A stretch of 64,000 nucleotides of DNA from CAUZFZ01 sp963579025. GTDB lineage: Bacteria > Planctomycetota > Planctomycetia > Planctomycetales > Planctomycetaceae. The stretch's first letter is position 1. Each line of letters starts with the position of its first letter. The position numbers and the translations under genes were made by a program. The stretch covers positions 1 through 64,000 of the forward strand of contig CAUZFZ010000014.1 of NCBI GenBank assembly GCA_963579025.1. The letters run 5' to 3'. The notes under the pieces were generated by a model. It was not told where the DNA came from. It saw nothing but the letters and a program-made list of their open reading frames with translations, and did no database searches. Shown here one piece after another: positions 18,121-26,665 of the stretch.

Positions 18121-19422
18121 TCAGAGGAACTTCGGTGTGATCAGGCGAGGAAGAAACAACACGAATTCCGGGATCAGGATGACAATGATCAGAAGGATCA
18201 GCATCGGAACCAGGATGATTCCGACATCCCTGAGGACATCCACCACCCTCACATCCCCCAGAGAACATGAAATCAGCAGGCAGAGGCCATATGGAGGGGT
18301 CACGAGTCCAAATGCCAGTGACATAACTCCGATGATGGCAAAGTGGATTGGGTGCATGCCAGCGTTGCTGGCCAGCGGAAGGAGCACGGTGCCCAGCACA
18401 ATGATCGCCGGAATCGCATCGATGAACATGCCGACAAACAGGAACGACATCGCGATCACAAGTCCCGTGGTCGCTGGACCCGTGCCCCAGCCGCCTACGA
18501 TGTCCACCAGAGCCTGGGGCACTCGGTAATAGGCCAGCAACCAGCCGAATGCCGATGCCGTCCCGATGCAGAACAGAGAAATCGCCGCGAACCGGGCCGA
18601 GTCGTAAAGGACCCCGGGAAAGTCTTTCAGCTTGATAGAGCGGTAGATCATTCCCCCAAGTACGGCGGAATAGATGACCGCAATCACGGAGGCTTCAGTC
18701 GGTGTAAACAACCCACCGACAATGCCGCCGATGATGATCGCCGGTGTCACCAGGGCGAGACTCGCACTTCCCAGAGCCTGGAAAAACTCTTTGCGCGTAG
18801 CCCGCTCGTACACGGGATAGTTGCGCCGTCTGGCGTAGACGTAAACCGTGCCCATCAGCAGCAGGGCTATCAGGATGCCAGGAACGATCCCGGCCATGAA
18901 GAGTCCCCCGATCGAAACGGACATCAGGCCGCCCCACACGACCATCATGATGCTCGGCGGTATGATCACGCCCATCACTGATGAACATGCAGTGATGGCC
19001 ACGGAGAAACTGGCCCCATACCCCTGCTTCTTCATCGCCGGGATCATCAGCGACCCAATCCCGGCCGCATCCGCCGTTGACGAACCGGAGATTCCGGCGA
19101 ACAGCATGCTCACCATCACGTTGACATGTCCCAATCCACCCGGCAAATGTCCCACCGACGCCCGCGCCAGCTTCACCAGCCGTTCCGTTATGCCGGCGGC
19201 GTTCATCAAATTCGCCGCGAGCAGAAAGAACGGCACGGACAGCAGAATGAACGAGTTGTACGACTTCCACATTTCGTTGATCAGCAGAATTGGCGTCAGC
19301 CGATCGTCGATCCACATCATCGGAAGACAGGCAAGCCCCAGCGCAAACGAAACAGGTACGCGCAAAACGATCAGCGCACCAAACGAGCCGAACATGATCA
19401 CCGCGGCTTCAATGGGGCTCAT
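18121..19422 (-). CDS. dctM: TRAP transporter large permease (DctM-like)
   Basis: A 433-residue integral membrane protein with about 12 hydrophobic segments. Recognisable DctM features are VPVSFALGLACL, the MLFAGISGSSTADAAGIGSL segment, ITACSSVMGVIIPPSIMMV, GLFTPTEASVIAV and FGLVTPPYGLCLLISCSLG. It couples substrate uptake to a sodium or proton gradient. Its start overlaps the dctQ-like stop by 4 nt. Its 3' end converges on mgdD with a 147-nt gap that shows no clear terminator. The substrate is unknown; an organic acid or methylated amino acid would fit the neighbourhood but is inference. Confidence 0.92.
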   Translation of the reverse strand: MSPIEAAVIMFGSFGALIVLRVPVSFALGLACLPMMWIDDRLTPILLINEMWKSYNSFILLSVPFFLLAANLMNAAGITERLVKLARASVGHLPGGLGHVNVMVSMLFAGISGSSTADAAGIGSLMIPAMKKQGYGASFSVAITACSSVMGVIIPPSIMMVVWGGLMSVSIGGLFMAGIVPGILIALLLMGTVYVYARRRNYPVYERATRKEFFQALGSASLALVTPAIIIGGIVGGLFTPTEASVIAVIYSAVLGGMIYRSIKLKDFPGVLYDSARFAAISLFCIGTASAFGWLLAYYRVPQALVDIVGGWGTGPATTGLVIAMSFLFVGMFIDAIPAIIVLGTVLLPLASNAGMHPIHFAIIGVMSLAFGLVTPPYGLCLLISCSLGDVRVVDVLRDVGIILVPMLILLIIVILIPEFVLFLPRLITPKFL

Positions 19423-19946
19423 AATGTTGACTCGGACTTCGTTTCACGGCCTTTGCCAGAGATCATTTTCACGTCGGCAATGATCCGTTCCATCAGAAAT
19501 ACCGCCCAGGTCAAGCCTGCCAGGGGGAAGGAAATATAGATGCTCAGCATGTTGATGCCGCTCATTTCTGACTTCTGCATGAACCCGAACTGGCCGTACA
19601 TGCAGCCATACCAGACAAAGACCAGCGACATCAGCAGCATGGCGATATGCACGACCAGGCTATCGATTCCTTCTTGTCGCGACGTCTCGGGCTGTGGAAG
19701 CAGATCGACTTTGAAATGCGATCCGTCGCGTACCGCGATCATGGAACCGATCATGATGATCCATACGAAACAGAATCTGGCGGCTTCCTCTGTCCAGATA
19801 TATCGCGGAATAATTCCCGAGTAGCGTGAAAGAATCTGCAACAACACCGGCACGATCATCAGCAGCATGAGGAACGTCAAACAGACCTTCAGCGTCCGGT
19901 AGTAGAAATCCAGCGTGGACCTGGTGACATTGGCGATCGTTGTCAT
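19419..19946 (-). CDS. dctQ: TRAP transporter small permease (DctQ-like)
   Basis: Starting at ATG 19946 (MTTIANVTRS) gives 175 residues with four membrane spans: VCLTFLMLLMIVPVLLQIL, a second beginning ARFCFVWIIMIGSMIAV, a third MLLMSLVFVWYGC and a fourth in the C-terminal third (YISFPLAGLTWAVFLM). IWTEEAARFCFVWIIM and RDGSHFKVDLLP are typical DctQ motifs. The longer frame to 19988 would overlap the binding-protein gene. It lies 19 nt after the dctP-like stop and overlaps dctM by 4 nt. Confidence 0.9.
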   Translation of the reverse strand: MTTIANVTRSTLDFYYRTLKVCLTFLMLLMIVPVLLQILSRYSGIIPRYIWTEEAARFCFVWIIMIGSMIAVRDGSHFKVDLLPQPETSRQEGIDSLVVHIAMLLMSLVFVWYGCMYGQFGFMQKSEMSGINMLSIYISFPLAGLTWAVFLMERIIADVKMISGKGRETKSESTL

Positions 19947-19965
19947 GAGTTTGCGCAGTGGCTCA

Positions 19966-20994
19966 CTACAGGGCGTTGATGCGGGCAAGAAGTTTTTCGG
20001 CGTTGATTTCGCTGGCGTATGCTGCTTTCACTGGCTCGGCAAGCTTCAACAACTCATCCCTCTGCGTGAACTCATGAGCCCGTAACTTGTCATCCTGCTC
20101 CAGTTTCGAAAGTACTGCGGCATCTTCGGTCGATTCAAGATGTCGGCCATACGCACCGGCTTCTCGCCCCGCTTTGATGATCGCCGCCTGCAGATCGGGC
20201 GGAAGTCGGCGCAAGGTCTTTCCACTGAAACACAACGGTCGCACTGTGATGGCGTGCTGCGTTTGTGAGATTTCCGGACCCACCTCGTAGAACTTCATCT
20301 GCTGAATTCCAGCCGCCTCGTTTTCCGCGGCGTCGATGACACCGGTCTGGATGGCGTTGTAGACCTCGCTGTACGCAATGACGGATGGAGACGCCCCAAT
20401 CGCCTGAAAGATGCGAGTTTGAATGGGAGCACCCATCACCCGAATACTCAGCCCCTTTAGCTCTGACATGTTTCTGATCGGTTTGTTGACGATCAAATTG
20501 CGGATGCCACCGCCCGCGTAACCGATCAAGCGGACATCAGCCTTCCGGGAGACCTCATCGACGATTGGCTCCAGCGCGTCGCTGTCGAGCACTTTGTTCC
20601 AATGATCCACGTCCCGAAACAGAAACGGCATATCCATCAGCGGAGCAGCCTCGGAAAAAGTAGACATGTGAGCCGGCGATACGATGCCGTAGTCCGCCGC
20701 GATTCCCAGGCTCATGTAGACGAAGTAGTCCTTCTCCAGACCCAGCTCGCTGTTGAGATAGAGCTCGAAGTTGACCGGCTTGTCGTAGTACTTCCTGACC
20801 AGCTCCTCGAACTTGCGAATCGTCCTCGTAAAGGCGTGCTCCTCGCCAAACTGAACGGCGCCTTTGAGCGTGACGACTTCCTGCGATGACTGGCCTGCTT
20901 TGTCGTTGCCATTCGTTTCTGAACGAGAAACAACGACGCCAATCATCCCGACAACGGGGCCGATCAGCAGAACGATAAGCAGACTTTGTTTCAT
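19966..20994 (-). CDS. dctP: TRAP transporter substrate-binding protein (DctP-like)
   Basis: The ATG at 20994 has GGAGA about 8 nt upstream and yields a clean signal sequence (MKQSLLIVLLIGPVVGMIGV); the open frame continues to 21306 but that extension looks non-coding. The mature 342-residue protein has the DctP pattern ELGLEKDYFVYMSLG, PFLFRDVDHWNKVLDS, LKGLSIRVMGAPIQTRIFQA and the YNAIQTGVIDAAENEAAGI segment, where a conserved arginine (SIRVM) usually contacts a substrate carboxylate. This suggests a carboxylated substrate. It is the first gene of the three-gene TRAP operon; the 295 nt upstream is shared with a divergent gene. Confidence 0.9.
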   Translation of the reverse strand: MKQSLLIVLLIGPVVGMIGVVVSRSETNGNDKAGQSSQEVVTLKGAVQFGEEHAFTRTIRKFEELVRKYYDKPVNFELYLNSELGLEKDYFVYMSLGIAADYGIVSPAHMSTFSEAAPLMDMPFLFRDVDHWNKVLDSDALEPIVDEVSRKADVRLIGYAGGGIRNLIVNKPIRNMSELKGLSIRVMGAPIQTRIFQAIGASPSVIAYSEVYNAIQTGVIDAAENEAAGIQQMKFYEVGPEISQTQHAITVRPLCFSGKTLRRLPPDLQAAIIKAGREAGAYGRHLESTEDAAVLSKLEQDDKLRAHEFTQRDELLKLAEPVKAAYASEINAEKLLARINAL

Positions 20995-21289
20995 CTGAGT
21001 TCTCCGCTGAGGTGTCGATGCCTTCTGGCTGGTTGCCACCAGGCTGACTCGCTTCCGCTCCTCGACGCTCTTGTGTTGCGGCGCGACCCATCGACGACAT
21101 TCGTTCGAGACCGTGATCCTATACGAACGCCGAATCACGTTCATTGCTCGGCTGTTGGCGTCGCTCGCGGGATCTTGACTGATCCTTGTGACGTTCTCGT
21201 TTGTGGTGGTCTGACCGATTGCTGACAATCTACCTGCATGTCGGTGATCGTTCGTACTGGAAGATCGGTAGTCCGTAAGAGGCGATGCT

Positions 21290-23725
21290 ATGATCGGATG
21301 GCGCATCTGGATCGGATTGTGGGCTGGCGTTGGTTTGACGCTGGCCGCTACGGCTGCGCCGCCGCAAGCAGCCGACCAAGTGGCCGACGCCAGTCAATTC
21401 GATGATCAATTTCGGCCATTGCTGCTTCGTCATTGCGTGGCTTGCCATAGCGGAGATAAGCCGAAAGGACGTCTACGCCTGGATCGGCTATCGCTGGACC
21501 TTGCCAATGACGTCAGTCGCAAGCAGTGGACGGCCGTGTTGAAGCGAGTTAAGGCGGGCGAGATGCCGCCGAAATCAAAGCCGCGTCCGCCGGAGAAGGA
21601 ACTCCAGGCTCTGACGGACTGGCTGGCTCCTCGCGTCGCTGCGGCCGATGCCACCGCGCGGACCGCTCAAGGGCGTGCTGTTCTTCGGCGGTTGAATCGG
21701 ATCGAGTACGAGAACACCGTCAACGATCTGCTCGGAATCAAAGGCGATTTCAAAAGACAGTTACCCGCGGATGGATCGGCCGATGGATTCGACAACGCCG
21801 GCGCGGCGCTTCACACATCGTCTTTCCTGATGGAGAAGTACCTCGAAGCGGCTGACGCGGCATTGGAGTTGGCAATCGCCAACCGTCCCAAGCCGCCGCC
21901 GTTCATTAAGAAGCGGTACAGCCTGAAGGACGGACACCCGGTCCGCTCGACCAAAGAGGACGTGTATCGCTTTCTGGATGATGGCGAGGTCGTGTGTTTC
22001 TGCTCATCGGAATGGCATACGGCCTGGATCTCTAACTTCTACCCGCCGGATGCCGGCAACTATCGATTCCGCATCTCCGCTTCCAGCATTCAAAGCGACG
22101 GCAAGCCGGTCACGTTTCGTGTGACCGCCAGCGGTACGCGGCTGACGGGAACAACGGGCCTGATCAGCTACTTCGATGCTCCGGTCGAAAGGCCGAATGT
22201 CTTCGAGTTCGTCCGCTACATGGAGCCGAGAACATCTATCAGACTGCTTCCCTATGGTCTGGCCAGTGCACAAACCGTGAAGCAGATCGGTGGCGAGAAA
22301 TGGGATGGACCCGGACTGGCGATCCAGTTCGTTGAGGTCGAAGGCCCGCTGCACGAGTCCTGGCCGCCGAACAGTCATCGCCGCATATTCGGCGACATGC
22401 CGCAGGAGACGTTTGGGATCTACAACTTCCGCGACCGTGTGGAAGTTGTCTCGGACCAGCCGCTGGTTGATGCCGAGCGAATCCTCATGACGTTCACGCG
22501 CCGAGCGTTTCGCCGGACCGTGATCGCTGACGACGTTGCACCGTTCGTGGACATCGTCAAAGCCAGACTGGCTGCCGGATACCGATTCGAACCGGCAATA
22601 CGGGCTGCCTTAAAGGGCGTGCTGCTTTCGCCCGAATTCCTGTTTCTTCGAGAGCGACCGGGCAGACTCGACAACTTCGCTCTGGCCTGCCGGCTGTCGT
22701 ATTTCCTCTGGAGCACGATGCCCGACGACGAACTGTCGACCCTCGCAGAGCAGCAGAAGCTCAGCGACCCCGACGTGCTGCGTCAGCAGGTCGAGCGATT
22801 GCTCTCGCACCCAAGGGCGGCGGCCTTCACGGAAAACTTCGTTGGTCAGTGGCTCGGACTGCGTGAAATCGACGCGACCGAACCCAGTCGCCGTTTGTAT
22901 CCGGAATACGATCATCTGTTGAAAGTGTCGATGATCCGCGAGACAGAGTTGTTCTTTGACGAAGTCCTCAAGAACGACCTGAGCCTGACCAACTTTGTGG
23001 CGTCTGACTTCACGATGCTTAACGGACGTCTGGCCAGACACTATGGCATCTCCGGCATCGATGGCTGGGAGTTTCACAAGACGTCACTACCGCCGGAAAG
23101 CCATCGCGGCGGCTTGCTGACGATGGCCAGCGTGCTCAAGGTAACCGCCAATGGAACAACCACGTCGCCAGTGATGCGAGGAGCCTGGGTGCTTGATCGC
23201 ATCCTTGGAACACCACCATCGCCACCACCCGACGATGTCTCGGCGATCGATCCGGACATTCGCGGTGCGACGACAATTCGCGAGCAGTTGGCAAAACACC
23301 GCTCGGTCGAATCGTGCGGCGCTTGCCACCGCGAAATCGATCCGCCCGGATTCGCTCTGGAGAGTTTCGACGTCATCGGTGGCTGGCGCGACTGGTATCG
23401 AGTCACCGGCCGTGGTGACGTCGTCATGGTGGATGGTCGGCGGATGTCGTATCACAAAGGAAAGCCGGTCGATCCATCCGACGTCATGCCCGACGGCCAG
23501 CGATTCGAGAACATCGACCAGTTCAAACAACTGCTGCTGCGAGACAAGCCTCAGATTGCCAGAGCTGTGACGACGAAACTGCTCACATACGCGACGGGGC
23601 GAGCGCCACAGATATCCGACCGGGATGCAGTGGAGTCAATCATCACCACGATCAGTAAGAAGGATTACGGGCTTCGGTCGCTCGTTCATGAGATTGTGCA
23701 GAGCGAGACTTTTCGGAATAAGTAA
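21290..23725 (+). CDS. DUF1587/DUF1592/DUF1588/DUF1585 cytochrome c-type protein
   Basis: An 811-residue exported protein with a signal sequence ending near QAADQ. A heme-binding CVACH (in RHCVACHSGDKPKG) lies near residue 51, in the planctomycete cytochrome C domain. Then come DUF1587 (LRRLNRIEYENTVNDLLGI), DUF1595 (FTRRAFRRTV), DUF1592 (LSYFLWSTMPDDELSTLA), DUF1588 (YGISGIDGWEF, RGGLLTMASVLKVTANG) with a second pair CGACH, and DUF1585 at the C-terminus (TYATGRAPQISDRD). AGAGG precedes the ATG by 7 nt. Such proteins are paired with DUF1552 partners, as here with the gene at 23917. The redox partner and role are unknown. Confidence 0.9.
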   Translation: MIGWRIWIGLWAGVGLTLAATAAPPQAADQVADASQFDDQFRPLLLRHCVACHSGDKPKGRLRLDRLSLDLANDVSRKQWTAVLKRVKAGEMPPKSKPRPPEKELQALTDWLAPRVAAADATARTAQGRAVLRRLNRIEYENTVNDLLGIKGDFKRQLPADGSADGFDNAGAALHTSSFLMEKYLEAADAALELAIANRPKPPPFIKKRYSLKDGHPVRSTKEDVYRFLDDGEVVCFCSSEWHTAWISNFYPPDAGNYRFRISASSIQSDGKPVTFRVTASGTRLTGTTGLISYFDAPVERPNVFEFVRYMEPRTSIRLLPYGLASAQTVKQIGGEKWDGPGLAIQFVEVEGPLHESWPPNSHRRIFGDMPQETFGIYNFRDRVEVVSDQPLVDAERILMTFTRRAFRRTVIADDVAPFVDIVKARLAAGYRFEPAIRAALKGVLLSPEFLFLRERPGRLDNFALACRLSYFLWSTMPDDELSTLAEQQKLSDPDVLRQQVERLLSHPRAAAFTENFVGQWLGLREIDATEPSRRLYPEYDHLLKVSMIRETELFFDEVLKNDLSLTNFVASDFTMLNGRLARHYGISGIDGWEFHKTSLPPESHRGGLLTMASVLKVTANGTTTSPVMRGAWVLDRILGTPPSPPPDDVSAIDPDIRGATTIREQLAKHRSVESCGACHREIDPPGFALESFDVIGGWRDWYRVTGRGDVVMVDGRRMSYHKGKPVDPSDVMPDGQRFENIDQFKQLLLRDKPQIARAVTTKLLTYATGRAPQISDRDAVESIITTISKKDYGLRSLVHEIVQSETFRNK

Positions 23726-23916
23726 CGGGCCGACGCATTGATTGATTTGTCCGAGAAAGCCAGAGGGCAATTCGGGGAATGATGGCAGAGAGACGGCTAC
23801 TTGGATGTGAGAAGGACAACACCATCCGGAATACGTTTCGTGTTTTTCGTGGTTACCACTTGAGACCCTGAGACAGTACTGAGTACTCAGACTTTCCAAC
23901 CGTACGAGGCTTTAGG

Positions 23917-25185
23917 ATGAGACTCCACCGACGAACCTTTCTTCGTTCTGCTGGCGTTGCAATGGCATTGCCATTTTTGGACGCGACGAGTCCGCGACGC
24001 GGGCGTGCTGCCGAAGCCGGCGGAGTTCCTCGTCGGATGGTCTGCATTAATACTCCGCTGGGAGTTCATCCCCCGTACTTCTTCCCCCAGAAAGATGGCC
24101 GCGACTACGAACTGTCACCGTACCTCGAAGTCCTCAAGGATTTCCGAGATGACTTCACGGTGATTTCCGGACTGTCGCACCCGGACGTCGGTCCCAGCCA
24201 CGATTCCAACCAGAGCTTTCTGACGTCCGCTCCACACCCGGAACGCCGCGCGGGGTTTAAGAACAGCATCTCACTGGACCAATTTGCGGCCGAGCACATC
24301 TACGGCCGGACACGATTCCCTACGCTGCCGCTGTCGTGTGAAGGTTCCGGCCTTGCATGGACCAGAAGCGGCGCTCGTGTGCCGACGGAAAGCTGGCCGG
24401 CAAGTGTGTTTGCCAAACTGTTTCTGGAAGGTCGTCCGGATCAGGTGGAAGCTCAGGCCCGTCGGCTGGCTGACGGGCGGAGCGTCCTGGATGCGGTTCG
24501 CGACCAGGCCCGACGGCTGCAGCGTGACGTGGGGCCTGGGGACCGTGAGAAGCTCGACGAGTACTTCACCAGTATTCGCGAACTGGAACAGCGGCTGGCG
24601 CAGGCGGAATTCTGGTCGAAGAAACCGAAGCCCAAAGTCGACGTGAAGCCTCCTGTCAACATTCGCGACGGCGCGGACCTGATCGGCAAGACACGCGTTT
24701 GGTTTGACCTGATCCACCTGGCATTGCAGACCGACTCGTCGCGGCTTGTCACGCTGCAACTTCTGGGTACCAGTAACGTCCCACCAATTCCAGGCGTGAA
24801 TCAGGGCCATCACGACCTGTCACACCACGGCAAGGACCCAGCCAAGATTGCGCAGCTCAAAATTCTTGAACTGGAAAAAATGAAGACGTTGCGCACCTTC
24901 CTGACTCAGTTACGAGAGACGCAGGAGGGTGACGAGAGTTTACTCGACCGCACGACGGTGTTTTTCAGCAGCAACCTGGGCGACGCGGGAAAGCACAGTG
25001 TCAAGAACATGCCAGTGCTCCTGGCTGGTGGCGGCTTCCGGCACGGACAGCATCTGGCCTTTGACGAAGACCGTAACCCGCCGCTGTGCAACCTGTTCGT
25101 CAGCATGCTGCAACGAATGGATATCGAAGCCGACAAATTCGGCAGCAGCACTGGAACGCTGACCGGCCTGGATATGCGTGGGTGA
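23917..25185 (+). CDS. Tat-exported DUF1552 protein
   Basis: A 422-residue protein starting MRLHRRTFLRSAG, a twin-arginine signal followed by a hydrophobic stretch, so it is exported folded. The body shows the DUF1552 pattern: RRMVCINTPLGVHPPYFFP, TVISGLSHPDVGPSHDS, LSCEGSGLAWTRSG, the helical REKLDEYFTSIRELEQRLA segment, and the late FFSSNLGDAGKHSVKNMPVL and LAGGGFRHG. DUF1552 proteins are distantly related to sulfatase/DUF1501-type alkaline-phosphatase-fold proteins and travel with DUF1592 cytochromes. Biochemical role unknown. It is 191 nt downstream of the DUF1592 gene in the same direction. Confidence 0.9.
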   Translation: MRLHRRTFLRSAGVAMALPFLDATSPRRGRAAEAGGVPRRMVCINTPLGVHPPYFFPQKDGRDYELSPYLEVLKDFRDDFTVISGLSHPDVGPSHDSNQSFLTSAPHPERRAGFKNSISLDQFAAEHIYGRTRFPTLPLSCEGSGLAWTRSGARVPTESWPASVFAKLFLEGRPDQVEAQARRLADGRSVLDAVRDQARRLQRDVGPGDREKLDEYFTSIRELEQRLAQAEFWSKKPKPKVDVKPPVNIRDGADLIGKTRVWFDLIHLALQTDSSRLVTLQLLGTSNVPPIPGVNQGHHDLSHHGKDPAKIAQLKILELEKMKTLRTFLTQLRETQEGDESLLDRTTVFFSSNLGDAGKHSVKNMPVLLAGGGFRHGQHLAFDEDRNPPLCNLFVSMLQRMDIEADKFGSSTGTLTGLDMRG

Positions 25186-25296
25186 AGCTTGTCGTCGCTG
25201 GCGAGGCCAACGAGAGTGTGATGAGTCGGGGCTCCGGCCATCAGAATCTCTGCTGCGTCCACTGCCACTATCGCCTGGCCATCGCCGGAGTCACTT

Positions 25297-26514
25297 ATGA
25301 CACGTTGCCGCTTCTCGCCCACAAGCACTGTCGTTCTTGCAACTCTGACAACAGCACTCCTGCCGCAATTCGCCTGCGCTGCGGACGCAACCGTCTCATG
25401 GCGCGTGCCCAATAAGTTTCCTGTCGGACTCGAAGTGCCGGTGGTCGCCGACTCGGAGCCGAGTGTCGATGGTGTGGCGTTCAATCTGGAGGCTCCCGGT
25501 CAGGATGCCGTTGCTGCTCAAAAGGATTCGCAGACAAATCGACTGCGGTTTGTGACGAGCACCGAAGAGGCACATGTCGGAAAGGCCATCCGATTCAAGC
25601 TGTCTCGACATGACGGTGAACCAGTGGTACGCGTCGAGAAGCAGAAAGGTGGTCTACAGTTCTACGATGGCGATCGCCCGGTGATGTTTTATCAACGCGA
25701 TCCCACCTCATTGGACGGTGCGTACGAGCGAGCCAACTACCTGCACCCATTGCTCGGGCTCGATGGTGAAACGCTGACGCAGGACTTCCCCAGCGACCAC
25801 AAACATCATCGCGGCGTTTTCTGGGCGTGGCATCAATTATGGGTCGGCGACATGCGAGCTGGTGACGCATGGGCGACTAAAGACGGGCTGTTTGTCGTCA
25901 AGCGGGCAGAGGTCGTCGATCAGGGACCCGTATTTGCAACTCTGAAGTTGCTGGTCCATTGGGTGTCGCCACTGATCACCCGAGACGGCGAACGTCAACC
26001 GATCGTGGAAGAGACGACCCTCATCCGGCTGTTTCACGCGACATCGTCGTCGCAATGCATCGATTTCGAAATACGCCTGAAGCCACTGCTGCCCGATGTG
26101 AAAATTGGCGGGTCCGAGAGCGTCAAGGGGTACTCGGGCTTCACCGTTCGAATCAAACCGCCAAAGCAACTGGTCATAACTGATGTGGGCGGCCGATTGG
26201 AATCCGATGGTGTGGGCAGCGTATCCGCCTGGGCGGATGCCAGCGGACGGTACAATTCGAACGAGCGTGTGAGCGGCATCGGCATTCTATGTCATCCGTC
26301 GATGCCCGTGTTTCCACCACGCTGGGTACTCAGACATTACGGCATGGAGAATGTCGCGTATCCGGGACGCGATCCCGTTTCGCTATCGGCTGAGCAGCCA
26401 TTGATTTTGCGCCATCGCCTGGTCATCCATCGCGGTGACGTCGCTACATCCCGTATCGCCGATCACCAGCAAGCCTACAGCGCCGGCTCGCCCGAACCGA
26501 AGCAACACGACTGA
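25297..26514 (+). CDS. Exported DUF6807 (PmoA-family) protein
   Basis: A 405-residue protein with a signal sequence (VVLATLTTALLPQFACAADA) and CGGAG just upstream of ATG. The region YLHPLLGLDGETLTQDFP then DHKHHRGVFWAWHQLW is the hallmark of the family often labelled methane oxygenase PmoA, now DUF6807. It has no relation to particulate methane monooxygenase chemistry, so a methanotrophy call would be wrong. The family is found in polysaccharide and heparin-like degradation settings of Planctomycetes and Bacteroidetes. Role here unknown; it follows the cytochrome/DUF1552 pair. Confidence 0.85.
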   Translation: MTRCRFSPTSTVVLATLTTALLPQFACAADATVSWRVPNKFPVGLEVPVVADSEPSVDGVAFNLEAPGQDAVAAQKDSQTNRLRFVTSTEEAHVGKAIRFKLSRHDGEPVVRVEKQKGGLQFYDGDRPVMFYQRDPTSLDGAYERANYLHPLLGLDGETLTQDFPSDHKHHRGVFWAWHQLWVGDMRAGDAWATKDGLFVVKRAEVVDQGPVFATLKLLVHWVSPLITRDGERQPIVEETTLIRLFHATSSSQCIDFEIRLKPLLPDVKIGGSESVKGYSGFTVRIKPPKQLVITDVGGRLESDGVGSVSAWADASGRYNSNERVSGIGILCHPSMPVFPPRWVLRHYGMENVAYPGRDPVSLSAEQPLILRHRLVIHRGDVATSRIADHQQAYSAGSPEPKQHD

Positions 26515-26581
26515 CACCAAGGCTCAATAACGATGACAGAGACCGGCGCTGTCTACACGACTTGATGCAAAGACTGCCCTG

Positions 26582-26623
26582 GCCCCCGATCGACTGCGGC
26601 TCCCACCGTCTGGCGACGGGGGC
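26582..26623. repeat. Short inverted repeat in a convergent intergenic gap
   Basis: GCCCCCG (26582-26588) and CGGGGGC (26617-26623) face each other across 28 bases between the convergent genes ending at 26514 and 26666. It may act as a transcription barrier, but the stem is short and no T-run follows. Confidence 0.3.
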
Positions 26624-26665
26624 TACAGGTGAGTTTTCACCGGCCGCTCGCCTACAGGTCAACCT

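Noticed and set aside
25297..26514. Reading the PmoA-family protein as methane monooxygenase
   Set aside because: The DHKHHRGVFWAW motif marks the DUF6807 family, which is not the membrane-bound PmoA subunit.
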